Source: Ahaetulla prasina (Eukaryota; Chordata; Lepidosauria; Squamata; Colubridae). Taken from it: a stretch of DNA of 64,000 nucleotides. The notes under the pieces are model-generated. The model was not told where the DNA came from. It made no database searches and saw only the letters and a program-made list of their open reading frames with translations. Shown here piece by piece: positions 34,497 through 45,287 of this stretch; position 1 is the first letter of the stretch; every line of letters starts with the position of its first letter. The position numbers and the translations under genes were made by a program. The stretch is from the NCBI RefSeq assembly GCF_028640845.1, contig NC_080540.1:231783794-231847793 (forward strand), in the 5' to 3' direction.

Positions 34497-34611
34497 AAGT
34501 ACCCCAAGGCTCTGTTTTAGGCCCAGTATTCTTCAACATCTTCATCAATGACTTGGACAAGGGGATAGATGGGCAACTCATCAAATTTGCAGATGACACC
34601 AAGCTAGCTAG
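34497..34611 (+). pseudogene. CR1 reverse-transcriptase fragment
   Basis: Open in frame for 38 codons with the RT palm motifs [20 protein letters not shown] and KFADDTKLA; the catalytic FADD box is at 34586-34597. This is the classical amniote CR1 type, distinct from the LINE at 40.5 kb. It ends abruptly where the minus-strand Gypsy element begins. Confidence 0.8.
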
Positions 34612-36368
34612 TTTTGGAATAACCCGGGGGCTACACTAACTCCGAACTGAAGTCGAGTGCATTTAAAAGCGCCCCGGTGCGTGACAATCGTCTGCGCTTC
34701 TGCCGTTTCATTGTCAACAGGTAATTGTTGGTAGGCTTGAGCCAGGTTGAGTTTGGCAAAAACCTGTCCCTGCCCTAACGAGTGCAACAAATGTTGCACT
34801 ACGGGAACGGGGTAAGCACTCTTTTGCAGTGCTTTGTTAAGCGTTGCCTTATAGTCAGCGCAAATACGGACTGATCCGTCCGGTTTGACTGGGGTCACTA
34901 TTGGTGTCTCCCATTTTGCATGGTCGACGGGGACTAGTATTCCCTGGCTTACTAGTTTGTCTAGTTCCCTGTCAATCTTGGGTTTGAGGGTGAACGGGAC
35001 CCTCCTAGCTTTTAATCTAATGGGAGCCACCTGGGGGTCCAAATTGAATGAAATGGGGGTCCCCACGTACTTGCCCAGGCTGTCTTGGAAAACATCCTCA
35101 AATTCTCTCAACAATTCGTCCTTCAGGTTGACGCCGCTTCTGTGAACCCCGGTTATTCCCATGCCCAAGGCTCGGAACCAGTCCAGACCCAGCAAGCTGG
35201 GCAGGTTTCCATCTACGATGGTGATTGGCAGGGTTTTCTTGAATTGTCCATATTTCACTCTGATGGACGTGACTCCTCGAACAGGGATTCGGTTCCCCTG
35301 GTAGTCTTGCACTCTCAGCTTTTGGGGTTGCAGCTGGCGTTTCACAACTTCTGGCAGGTCCCTTGCGATTGTGTCCCAAGACATAATCGTGATTGATGAG
35401 CCGGTATCCACCTCCATTTTACACTGCACTCCTTCGATGTATGTCTTGGTGAATATTTTCTTTTCTAGCCGTGTCGATGCGTGGCCCACTCGCACAGTGG
35501 TCTGATTCAACTTTGCGCCTTTTTTGAACTGACCAATCCCTGGCCGCTTCGCGGATCCGGCGCCTTGTTGATTGGCCGGTTTGAATTTTTGGCGGGAAGG
35601 TTGGGAGGCTTGACAGGCCTGAGCTATGTGTCTTTTCTTTTCACACCGCCGACAAATTGCATCTTTGAACCTGCAATTCTGTCGTTGGTGTTGGCCTCCG
35701 CAACTCACGCACTCGTCCCGGTCGCCTCTCTCTGGCCTCCCGGTGTGGAAAACCTCTTCTTCTTCTTCACCGTCCAATTCAGCCTGGACCTCTTCGCTGT
35801 GGACTGGCGTTGCTTTCGCCGTGGCATTTGGTGTGTTCGGCTTTTGTAAGGTTTCCGCCACTTTGGTGGACATCTCGTGTGCCCTGGCCTCATCCAGGGC
35901 TATCGCCAGGGTTAGGTTGCTTTTCGACAGCAGCCGCCTCTGTAGTCAGATGTCCCTGACCCCACAAATGAGTTGTTCTAATAAAGTGTCCTCCAAGTCT
36001 CTATACTCACAGTGGGTTGCGGCTTTCCTTAATGTGGCCATGTACACGCTTATCAATTCGCCCTCTCGCTGAACTCTTTGCCTCAACTCGAACCGTTGAA
36101 CAAACTTCGACGGCACCAGCCCGTAGTGTGCTCGTAGCGTCGTCTGTAGCATTTGCCATGACACCGACTGTACCGGCGTTGGTTCCGACAGCGATTCAGC
36201 GGTATCGAAGACTTCTGGCCCACAGTGGCTCAGGAAGTAAGCGCGCTTCCGATTATCCAATACTCCTTGCAGTTCGTTAGCTTCGAGGAAACACTCAAAG
36301 CGAGCCATGTACGACCCCCATTTCTCCTTGGCTGGGTCGAATGGCGCTGGTGGCGTATAGCTAGACAT
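34611..36368 (-). pseudogene. Gypsy gag-protease-RT reading frame with one in-frame stop
   Basis: The start ATG is at 36368. Residues 1-140 are capsid-like gag. A TGA at 35946-35948 then interrupts the frame and the same frame continues for 444 codons. The downstream part contains two zinc knuckles (CVSCGGQHQRQNC and CRRCEKKRHIAQAC), an acidic linker, an aspartic protease with the catalytic Asp-Thr-Gly (VDTGSS), and the fingers/palm start of RT (KLNLAQAYQQLPVD; AKLNLA carries the first catalytic region). The stop would arise from Arg CGA by one CpG transition. Gag and pol share one frame, so no frameshift is expected. The copy is non-functional because RT is cut off after LQFGV. Confidence 0.85.
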
Positions 36369-36470
36369 CGCTATGTATCCACTCTTGCTACTGGCTCGGG
36401 TTGAAACTAAGTTGCTCCTTCAGCTCTTCTCCTGGTCTCACTGCCTTCAATATCCCATCTTCGTCGCCAA

Positions 36471-36658
36471 TGTTAAGTTCGGGCAATGAAGAGGCAGGAG
36501 ACGATACAAGTGACAACAGCTCTTTAGTTTATTGTGATCCCAGCAAAAACCAACAGGCAAAAACCCCTCTTTAAATAGTAATTTGGCTGAGGCATCAGCC
36601 AATCAGCAACGTGCATTTTCCCGCCCAGATTTCCCTTCTAAAATTCAAATACATTACA
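36471..36658 (-). promoter_or_regulatory. Short Gypsy LTR (188 bp) with promoter and poly(A) signals
   Basis: On the minus strand it starts TGTAATG and ends TTAACA, so it has TG...CA ends. It contains a CCAAT-like gattggctgat, a TATA-like ctatttaaag and AATAAA (cacaataaactaaag), in the U3-R order expected of an LTR. The next bases, TTGGCGACGAAGATGGGA, are the presumed tRNA primer-binding region. Confidence 0.7.
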
Positions 36659-36831
36659 ATTATTATCTAAATGGGATAATTTAAACCTTGATTTGTATGC
36701 CTCTTTCTGGTTTGTGTGGCCTAATATTTCTGAAAAACTTTTTTGTAATTCATAGCAATAATTTGTATGTTCTGCGAGCAGCTGTAAAGAACCATTTCTG
36801 GCAGCCCAAAAGCATCTTGCAATCTGTCTAG

Positions 36832-37824
36832 AGGAGGCTTCCCCAACCTCTGGTCCATGGACTGGCACCGGACTGCAGCATGCCAGAAATCAGTCCACAC
36901 AAACAAGCAAAGCCCCATCTGTGGGATGCAGGCAGCACAAGAAACCATACCCTCTCTGGTCCGTGGAAAAATCTCTCTCCACAGAACCAGTCCCTGGTGC
37001 CTAGAGGTGGGTTTCAGCCGGTTCTAATCAGTTCTTGCGAACCGGTAGTGGAAATTTTGAGTAGTTTGGAGAACTGGTAAATACCACCTCTGCCTGGCCC
37101 CACCCCCAATCTATTCTTTTCCTCCCAGCTGATTGGCTAGAAGGAAAAAATCAGGGCTTGCTTTTAAGTAGGGAGATTGCCTGACAAAGAAGAGGGGGGG
37201 AAAACAAGACGCCGTCACTTTAAATTGACAAGCCAAGAAGCAGCTGCTGGAAGGAGGTTTTTACTTGCAGAAGCGAAGTGATATTCAGCAGTTTGTTTCT
37301 GGGTCAACTGAACAACAAACTGGATAAGAGGAAGGATTCTTATATGGTTCTATGTTTTTGATGTTTTGGGGTTTGTGCAACATGGGCTTTGTGTTTCGAA
37401 AAAGATTTGGGTGATTTCCATTGTGAAATATCCTGTCTTGAATGAGTTTTCTGCCTACTTGTAAATGGAGCCGAACTTCCGGCTTCCACTTTCTATTATC
37501 TCTAATCACTGGTAGCCGTTTTCTTCTTACAAAGTTTCCTTTATGCAGCTGGCAGGAATATGGACTGAGCCTCAGGCAGGTTCCTTTGTTTGGAGCTTGA
37601 TTTTTCCTTGCTTCTCTGGGAGCCTTTTCTTGAGTAATATTTTATTTGGGGAAATGAAGAGGGGGGAGCTTGATTCCTTCCCAGAGCAGGTTAGCGGGAT
37701 GGGGAGGGAATGGGGATTTTGAAGTATCCTTCCCCTGTAACGCCCACCAAGCCACGCCCACAGAACTGGTAGTAAAAAAATTGAAACCCACCACTGCTGA
37801 TGCCCCAAAGGTTGGGGGCTGCTG
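36832..37824. mobile_element. hAT/Charlie-like miniature element, split
   Basis: Left half 36832-36993 contains cttccccaacctctggtcca and ccgtggaaaaatctctctcc; right end 37805-37824 reads aaaggttgggggctgctg. This matches the CAGTGGTCCCCAACC hAT type. A second hAT element occupies 37002-37796. Confidence 0.65.
36994..37804 (-). mobile_element. ACCGGTT-family hAT element, 795 bp
   Basis: Body 37002-37796, bounded by TAGAGGTGGGTTTCAGCC and TTGAAACCCACCACTG, target duplication ctggtgcc / ctgatgcc (7 of 8). It is a longer family member with about 500 bp of extra interior. The interior has no transposase-like frame that I recognise. Confidence 0.8.
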
Positions 37825-37826
37825 GT

Positions 37827-38464
37827 CTTGAGCACATTAGTTTTGCTCTCTCTTTCTGTTTCCTACACAGACATATTTTTCAAAGAAGAATTAGATTAAT
37901 ACCACATATAAAATAATCTTATATCAATTTGGCACTTCAAAACTATTATTTGAATCAGGTCAATATTCATTAAATTAAATAGACAGCCAGTATAATAATC
38001 AGCATTATTCAAAATTAACAGGTGACAAGAGTTTCTTTCTAACCTAGCAGGCAGAATCTAATATTTTAAAATTTCATATTCAGAGAAACTCGAATTTTGG
38101 ATACAGCGCAAGTTCTTGTGCCAATTTATAATCAGTGAATGGTTTCCAAATTAAATTCTGTATTAGATCTTGTATTTTTTAAAACATATAAAGCTATTTT
38201 TCACATAGATACATATTGCTGCAGCTAAGTCTGTCATTCTTCTAGAAAACGAATTCTGTAAAATGTCCAGTAAAAGGCAAAAAGTATCTTAGAGCTGTTA
38301 TCATCTCCAAAGCCAACTCTATATATTGCATAGGGTTAAAAAGTTTGCTGATGTTTAGCAGGAAAACAGCTGCAGCAAAAAGAATGCAACCATTAAGACT
38401 TGTTTTCTTCTCCAACAAATCACCTTCCAGAATTGTTGAGCTTTAGCCCCACCCCCACCCCAAA
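37827..38464. other. No recognised feature
   Basis: AT-rich DNA upstream of the LINE coding remnant. Confidence 0.4.
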
Positions 38465-39007
38465 ATGAAAGAATGCTCCAACCTGATTACTGCATTTCCA
38501 GTTATTTTTGGAATGCAAATAATCCATTTTGGCAATCAACACAGGAGTAATACACCAGCAGCCGAATACCTTGTACCGTTTTTTCCCCCTAAGTGTAACA
38601 TTTGCAGTAAATTTATTTATTTACTCACAGAAGATGCCATTTACTCACAGAAGAGGCCACTACGCAACCTAAAACCATCTTTATCAATTGGCCCTGATGG
38701 ATTATGTGCCTACTTCCTAAAAAAGCTCTCAATCACCATAGCAGAACCACTTAGCATAATCTACAAAATATTTTTCAGAACCAGCTTCTTACCTAACTTA
38801 TGGTCACTAGCTACGATCATCCCTAAAAAGGATGACCCCAACCTAGTTGATAATTACAGACCAATCTTATTATGTTGTGTCACCTGCAAAGTTATGGAAT
38901 CAATCATAAACCAACCCATTACCCTCTACTTAGAGACTAACCTACTCTCTAACAAGTAATTTGGCTTTAGAAAAAAATTGTCCTGCAACCTGCAAGTATT
39001 ACACTGC

Positions 39008-40291
39008 AAAAACATCAGGGGTGAATTTTTTTGCTACCTGTTCTGTGGGTGTGGCTTGGTGGGTGGGTGTGTCCTGTGACTGAGTGGGCATGGCCAACTC
39101 AATGTCACTCACAGCCATGCCCACTCAGTCACAACCCCCGCCACCAAGCCACGTCCACAGAACCCAGTAGGGAAAAAAAATAATTTCTATTCTGCCTTTT
39201 CCTTTTCCCTCGCCACCTGTTCTCCCTTAACCTAGGCCCCGGAGCCGCCACCTGCCTCAACGGGGTCGGGGAATGCACCATTCCCCAACTCTGGCCTTTC
39301 TCTGGAGCTGCCACGCACTCACCACCCGCTCGCTGCCTGCTCGCCCTTCGCCTTTGGTCAGGGGCCGGGGCCCAGGGACGCCCCATTCCCTGAGGCCCCG
39401 GAGTCACCACCTGCTCGCTGCTTCCTCAACTGGGTCGGGGAATGCACCATTCCCCTACACCAGCCTTGTCCCGGAGCTACCGCCCGATCTTCCTTCATCA
39501 TGCGGCATATACTTACTTTCTTCCAGCGGCTGGCTGCCAGGAAAGGCAAGCTTCCAAAAGTTACCGGAGTTGCTCTCCTTGAATATGCTGCCTTGTTCTA
39601 TGCACCGGCTGCACAAGCATTCACCCAACATGCCGCTGATAAATAAATGAAATAAACGGTGTGCGCTTGCGCAGATGGTGCATGGAACAAGCAGCAATGG
39701 CGGCGGCATATTCAAGGAGAGGGACTCCAGTAACTTTTGGATGCTTGCCTTTCCTGGCAGCCAGCTGCTGGAAGAAAGTAAGTATACGCTGCTTGGCGAA
39801 GGAAGAGCGGGCGGCGGCTCCGGGGCAAGTCTTGTGTCAGGGAATGGTGCATTTCCCGACCCGGTTGAGGCAAGCGGTGAGCAGGGGGTGGCTCCAGAGT
39901 CTCAGGGGAATGAGGTATCCCTGGGCCCTGACCAAAGGCGAAGGGTGAACAGGCGGCGAGTGGGCAGCAAGTGAGCGAAGGAAGAGCGGGCGGTGGCTCC
40001 GGGGAAAGTCCAGAGTCGGGGAATGGTGCATTCCCTGACCCGGTTGGGGCAGGCGGTGGTTCCGGGGCCTCGGGGAATGGGCCCCGGCCCCTGACCTAAG
40101 GACGAGCAGGTGGCGAGCTGCCTTCCCGGTATTCCAGTGTCCAGCTTGCAAAGGCTGGACTGCGGACCGTGGACTGGTTCACGGGCATGGCCAGCCAGCG
40201 ATTGCTACCGGATTGGCGAACCAGAACCAAATTCCGCTACCTACTCGCCTGATCCAGTCCGATCTGGTAGAATTTCACTCCTAAAAAACAT
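39008..40291. mobile_element. 1,268-bp palindromic hAT element in the LINE
   Basis: Body 39016-40283. The ends CAGGGGTGAATTTTTTTGC and GGTAGAATTTCACTCCT are inverted. The target duplication aaaaacat at 39008-39015 and 40284-40291 is perfect. Left arm (to about 39625) and right arm (from about 39672) are long GC-rich inverted repeats containing caatggtgcattccc-type blocks, so the element could form a hairpin of some 600 bp. It belongs to the ACCGGTT hAT family by its ends. No transposase. Confidence 0.85.
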
Positions 40292-40902
40292 ATGGACTTC
40301 AAAACTTGACCAGGGTAAATCAATAGATACAATTTATATAGACTTCTGTAAAGCCTTTCAGTAGTACCCAACAAGCTACTTCTAAAACTAAAATCTTATG
40401 GCATTTCCGGATTCCTGCATAAGTGGATAGCTGCATTCCTATCAAACAGGCAGCAACTAGTCAAAATAGGGAACCTTGTCTAACCCTGCATCTGTTAACA
40501 GTGGCAGCATTTTAGGACCCACACACTTTATACTTTATATAAATGACCTTTGCAATCATATTATAAGCAACTGTGTTCTCTTTGCAGATGATGTTAAACT
40601 ATTCCACACCACTGACAATGCTACTACTCTACAAAAAGTCCTTGACTAGGTATTAGAATGGTCAAACAATTGGCAGCTCCAAATCTCAACCAACAAATGT
40701 TCTGTCTTACACATTGGCAAAAAAAATCAGAATACAAAATACAAGCTGGACGGATACGACCTAACAGATGACCCTCACTCTGTCAAAGACCTTGGAGTAC
40801 ACATCTCAAATGATCTAAGTGTCAGAGCTCACTGTAACAGCATTGCTAAAAAAGCATTAAGAGTTGTTAACCTAATCTAGTTTCTTCTCCGGTAATATTG
40901 AA

Positions 40903-41388
40903 TTGCAAACTAGGGCATATAAAACTTTTGCCAGACCAATTCTTGAATACAGCTCATCTGTCTGGAACCCACACTGCATATCGGACATGAATACATTTGA
41001 ACAAGTCCAGAGATATTTCACAAGAAGTATCCACTCCTCTGCTCACAACAAAATACCTTATGCCACCAGACTCGAAATTTTGGGCTTAGACAATTTAGAA
41101 CTTCGCCATCTTCAGTCTGACCTAAGCATAGTACATAAAATCATCTGCTACAATGTCCTACCAGCCAATGAATACTTCAGCTTCAACCAAAACAATACAA
41201 GAGCACACAATAGATACAAACTCATGGTAAACCGATCCAAACTAGACTGCAGAAAATATGACTTCAGTAATAGAGTTGTCAATGCCTGGAATGCACTATC
41301 TGACTCTGTGGTTTCTTCCCCAAATCCGCAAAACTTTAACCTTAGACTGTCTACTGTAGATCTCACTCCATTCCTAAGAGGTCTATAA
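40903..41388 (+). pseudogene. LINE ORF2 C-terminal segment
   Basis: A 161-codon open frame. It shows the RT thumb and C-terminal domain of CR1/Rex1-type LINEs: YKTFARPILEYSSSVWNPH, FEQVQRYFTRSI, RLEILGLDNLELRHLQSDL, VHKIICYNVL and the ending RVVNAWNALSDSVV. It terminates naturally at 41388. It is in a different frame from the upstream FADD region, so a frameshift lies between them. A second copy of its last 90 codons is at 44663-44911. Confidence 0.8.
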
Positions 41389-41549
41389 GGGGCGTGCATA
41401 AGCGCGCCAGCGTGCCTACCGTCCCTGTCCTAATGTTTTTTTTATTCATAACCTTTAAGTGTATTTATAATTATGTTTACACTTGTATCTGTCATAAAAT
41501 ACATGCTTGACAAAAATAAAATAATAAAAAATAAAATAAATAAATAAAT

Positions 41550-42569
41550 GAAATCTAGATGTTCAGCAATTACCAAGTTATTTCTTGAAAATCTGGCAGT
41601 ACACGGGCATCCAAAACACTTATTGCACCTTTCCGGTTCTTGCTTTAGGTTTTTACTTGCTCCAATATTGATCACATTTTTGCAGCTTGTAAAGCCATTT
41701 CTTCACTTAATTTCTCCCCTTTACAGTAGACCAGTTTTACATTCACTATGATAGTAAGCACACTTGCAACGGACAATCTATAGAAACAGCAGTGCATTAG
41801 CAATTGCAAAAGGTCGCTTTCACTGGAACAGCTTAGTACATCCTTTGATGGTACCTTTAACAGGCCAAATAACATCATCTGCCTATCCTGCGTCCTTGAG
41901 GAGGAGTCAATAGGTGGATAAAAATGCCAAATCCAGTCTGAACATCTGACTGACTGTGCAATGAACCATAATAATTGACAAAATCACCATCGGTCAATTG
42001 CAAAAGGCAGTTTTACTTGAAATAGTTTTCATCCTGCAACAGTATGTTTAACACCATCAGACGACGACAGCTGCCTATCCCAGCTCCTTGATAAAGAGTC
42101 AATAGGTGGATAAAAATGCCAAACTCAGTCTGAACATCTGGCTGGCTACCCAAGCAACTAGAATAACAGCTGTTACTTTTCCTTTTTCCTTTTTATTTCT
42201 TCTGTTCATTGTCTTCTCTCTTTGGGGTATGAGTTCATAAATGGTGCTCTCACTAAAGGCAGGGAGTCATCATCTTAGCATTGCATTTCATACATTCTTT
42301 TGATTTCTTGAGCAGGAAGCCTGATGCTGCAGCTGGACACAGGGGCACCCACTTACTCAAGAGCATATAGTGGTGGGGACTATCCAGAATATATTCCAGC
42401 ACTCCAGGCTATATTTTTTTTTTGTTAGTTTAAAAAAAGAAAGAAAGAAAAGCTAGCAGAGAGAGCCATTAGCAAATAACAAAAGCAAAGCCAAAGCAAT
42501 AGTTAAAAGCAAGGGTGGGAGTTGGAAATGCAACTTATTTTATCTTATCTTTTCTCCTTTCAATCCAGA
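41550..42569 (+). mobile_element. R4/Dong-like LINE tail with internal tandem repeat (unit 1)
   Basis: Two diverged repeats, about 41790-41972 and 41973-42160, share caattgcaaaagg, taggtggataaaaatgccaa and tcagtctgaacatctg. The same sequence forms the 3' end of the LINE relic at 54.5-56.2 kb, whose endonuclease identifies it as R4/Dong-like. The first repeat ends accataataat, like a decayed (TAA)n tail, before the next begins. The sequence from 42300 on is not identified. Confidence 0.5.
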
Positions 42570-43143
42570 ATGCAGCTGCGCTGGTTATAGAGGAGCTACG
42601 CGTAGCTCCCATGTAACACCGCCCGTGCGCAGACGGCACTGGCTGCCTGTGGCCTGCCGGGTGCACTTTAAGGTGTTGGTTATGACCTTTAAATCGCTCC
42701 ATGGCTTAGGACCTGGGTACTTACGGGACCGCCTGCTGTTACCACACGCCTCCCACCGACCCGCCTCCCATAGAGAGGGACTTCTCAGGTGCCGTCCGCC
42801 AAACAATGTCGGCTGGCGGCCCCCAGGAAGGGCCTTCTGTGGGGCTCCCACACTCTGGAACGAACTTCCCTGGGTTTACGCCAAATACCCGACCTTCGGA
42901 CATTTCGTCGCGAACTCAAGACTCATCTTTTATCGCAGGGCTGGCTTAAATTGGGATTTTAATGTTTAAATTTATTAATTTTAAACGGGTTTTAGTATGG
43001 TAAATTTTAATCATTGGGCTAATTTAAAATAAGTTTTTAAATCGTATTTTAAACTTGTATATTGTATTGTCGGTTTTATTATGCCTGTACACCGCCCTGA
43101 GTCCTTCGGGAGAAGGGCGGTATAAAAATCAAATCAAATAAAA

Positions 43144-43194
<51 letters not shown>

Positions 43195-43196
43195 AT
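42570..43196 (+). mobile_element. L2-like LINE 3' end at the duplication junction
   Basis: Coding remnant 42620-42955 reads HWLPVACRVHFKVLVMTFKS, LHGLGPGYLRDRL and APTLWNELPWV, the conserved C-terminus of L2/CR1 LINE proteins. Next come a 3' UTR, the CCGCCCTGAG/AGGGCGG hairpin (43090-43130) and a (AAAT)n tail (43136-43196). It lies exactly between duplicated units 1 and 2. Confidence 0.8.
43136..43196. repeat. (AAAT)n microsatellite
   Basis: About 14 AAAT units forming the tail of the L2-like LINE. Confidence 0.9.
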
Positions 43197-43823
43197 GAAA
43201 TAAACGGTGTGCGCGCAGATGGTGCATGGAACAAGCAGCAATGGCGGCATATTCAAGGAGAGGGACTCCAGTAACTTTTGGATGGTTGCCTTTCCTGGCA
43301 GCCAGCTGCTGGAAGAAAGTAAGTATACGCTGCTTGGCGAAGGAAGAGCGGGCGGCGGCTCCGGGGCAAGTCTTGTGTCAGGGAATGGTGCATTTCCCGA
43401 CCCGGTTGAGGCAAGCGGTGAGCAGGGGGTGGCTCCAGAGTCTCAGGGGAATGAGGTATCCCTGGGCCCTGACCAAAGGCGAAGGGTGAACAGGCGGCGA
43501 GTGGGCAGCAAGTGAGCGAAGGAAGAGCGGGCGGCGGCTCCGGGGAAAGTCCAGAGTCGGGGAATGGTGCATTCCCTGACCCGGTTGGGGCAGGCGGTGG
43601 TTCCGGGGCCTCGGGGAATGGGCCCCGGCCCCTGACCTAAGGACGAGCAGGTGGCGAGCTGCCTTCCCGGTATTCCAGTGTCCAGCTTGCAAAGGCTGGA
43701 CTGCGGACCGTGGACTGGTTCACGGGCGTGGCCAGCCAGCGATTGCTACCGGATTGGCGAACCAGAACCAAATTCCGCTACCTACTCACCTGATCCAGTC
43801 CGATCTGGTAGAATTTCACTCCT
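43197..43823 (+). mobile_element. Right arm of the palindromic hAT (unit 2)
   Basis: Only the right half of the element at 39016-40283 is present; the left arm is missing, so this copy could not transpose. A few substitutions separate it from unit 1. Confidence 0.85.
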
Positions 43824-44190
43824 AAAAAACATATGGACTTCAAAACTCGACCAGGGTAAATCAATAGATGCAATTTATATAGACTTCTGTAAAGCCTTTG
43901 ATTCAGTGGTACATGACAAGCTACTTCTAAAACTAAAATCTTATGGCATTTCCGGATTCCTGCATAAGTGGATAGCTGCATTCCTATCAAAAGGCAGCAA
44001 GTAGTCAAAATAGGGAACGCCTACTCTGCACCTGTTAACAGTGGTGTCCCCCAAGGCAGCATTTTAGGACCCACACTATACATATAAATGACCTTTGTGA
44101 TCATATTATAAGCAACTGTGTTCTCTTTGTGGATTATGTTAAACTATTCAATACCACTGACAATGCTATTACTCTGCAAAAAGACCTTGC

Positions 44191-44577
44191 TATGTGTCAG
44201 AATGGTCAAACAATTGGCAACTCCAAATCTCAACCAACAAATGCTCTGTCTTACACATTGGCAAAAAAAAAAAATCAGAACACAAAATACAAGCTGGACG
44301 GATACGACCTAACAGATGACCCTCACTCTGTCAAAGACCTTGACTATGTGTCAGAATGGTCAAACAATTGGCAACTCCAAATCTCAACCAACAATTGCTC
44401 TGTCTTACACACTGGCAAAAAAAAATCAGAGCACAAAATACAAGCTGGACGTATACGACCTAACAGATGACCCTCACTCTGTCAAAGACCTTAACTATGT
44501 GTCAGAAGGTCAAACAATTGGGAACTCCAAATCTCAACCAACAAATGCTCTGTCTTACACATTGGCAAAAAAAAAAT
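44191..44577 (+). repeat. Tandem triplication inside the LINE RT
   Basis: Copies start at 44191, 44345 and 44495 with tatgtgtcagaa (periods 154 and 150 bp; the third copy is partial). Unit 1 has a single copy at about 40644-40795. Confidence 0.9.
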
Positions 44578-44660
44578 AACTGAAGTAATGACCCTAGTAT
44601 AAGGATTTTCAGCACAAAAAACGTGCTGAAAAACTCGGCTTATACTCGAGTATATACGGT
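44578..44660. mobile_element. Miniature element end in unit 2
   Basis: Terminates in cggcttatactcgagtatat plus acggta, a known-looking TIR end related to 23167. It replaces the LINE segment that corresponds to about 40796-41137 in unit 1. Confidence 0.5.
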
Positions 44661-45287
44661 AAAATCATCTGCTACAATGTCCTACCAGCCAATGAATACT
44701 TCAGCCTCAGCCAAAACAATACAAGAGCACACTATAGATACAAACTCATGGTAAACCGATCCAAACTAGATTGCAGAAAATATGACTTCAGTAATAGAGT
44801 TGTCAATGCCTGGAATGCACTATCTGACTCTGTGGTTTCTTCCCCAAATCCGCAAAACTTTAACCTTAGACTGTCTACTGTAGATCTCACTCCATTCCTA
44901 AGAGGTCTATAAGGGGCGTGCATAAGCACGCCAGCGTGCCCACCGTCCCTGTCCTAATGTTTTTTTTATTCATAACCTTTAAGTGTATTTATAATTATGT
45001 TTACACTTGTATCTGTCATAAAATACATGCTTAAGTTCTTAAAAGTTTTTATTGGTCAAAAAAAGGTTTATACAAATACATATCAGGTATGGTAAATTTT
45101 CATTTTTCTTATACATGATAAGAATTTTACTCAAAATTTTAAACACATACAACAGCCATATGGCAAGCAGGTAATACGGAGTAGCTAAGTTTACCAATCT
45201 TACATACGCAATAAAGAAGGGTCAAGAATAATCAGAATATCATACGAAAGAGAATAAGTAAAACCAACACAATACCAAATATCTTTG

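Larger units (their letters stand above)
34611..36658 (-). mobile_element. Ty3/Gypsy LTR retrotransposon, 3'-truncated
   Basis: Minus-strand element: LTR (36658-36471), primer-binding region (from 36470), a leader of about 100 bp, then gag-pro-pol in one frame from 36368 to 34611. It breaks off inside the reverse transcriptase; the rest of RT, RNase H, integrase and the second LTR are absent. Sequence quality is good apart from one internal stop, so the truncation is probably not very old. Confidence 0.85.
38465..41540 (+). mobile_element. CR1-group LINE, split by a palindromic hAT
   Basis: Left RT part 38630-39015, right RT part 40284-41388, 3' UTR 41389-41508, A-rich (AAAT) tail to 41550. 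The left part holds RT fingers motifs (SIGPDGLCAYFLKK, IIPKKDDPNLVDNYRPI, KVMESIINQ). The right part holds IYIDFCKAF, the GPTLFILYINDL motif and a catalytic FADDVKLF (FADD at 40581-40592). Stops at 38957 and near 40363, 40480 and 40648, plus a frameshift near 40870-40903, make it defective. It is related to but distinct from the AATAG-tailed LINE; its tail is AAAT-rich. Confidence 0.8.
39640..42569 (+). repeat. Duplicated segment, unit 1
   Basis: Direct duplicate of 43187-47915. It starts at the string ataaataaatgaaataaacg in the loop of the palindromic hAT and ends at caatccaga (42561-42569). It comprises the right hAT arm, the LINE right half and about 1 kb of R4-like tail sequence. The last 1,060 bp differ from unit 2 by only about ten visible changes. 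Confidence 0.9.
43824..45016 (+). pseudogene. LINE RT relic, unit 2, catalytic box lost
   Basis: IYIDFCKAFDSVVHDKLLLKL is open here, where unit 1 has a stop, so the two copies decayed independently. The catalytic box, FADD in unit 1, reads Phe-Val-Asp-Tyr at 44126-44137. Downstream lies the triplicated block, then a small element end, then the C-terminal codons and 3' UTR to 45016. Confidence 0.75.

Noticed and set aside
34885..36280. Plus-strand ORFs of 86-148 codons
   Set aside because: Antisense shadows of the Gypsy gag-pol frame.
39129..40151. Many GC-rich ORFs on both strands, repeated at 43.2-43.7 kb
   Set aside because: They mirror each other because the hAT element is a palindrome; no transposase or other domain is present.
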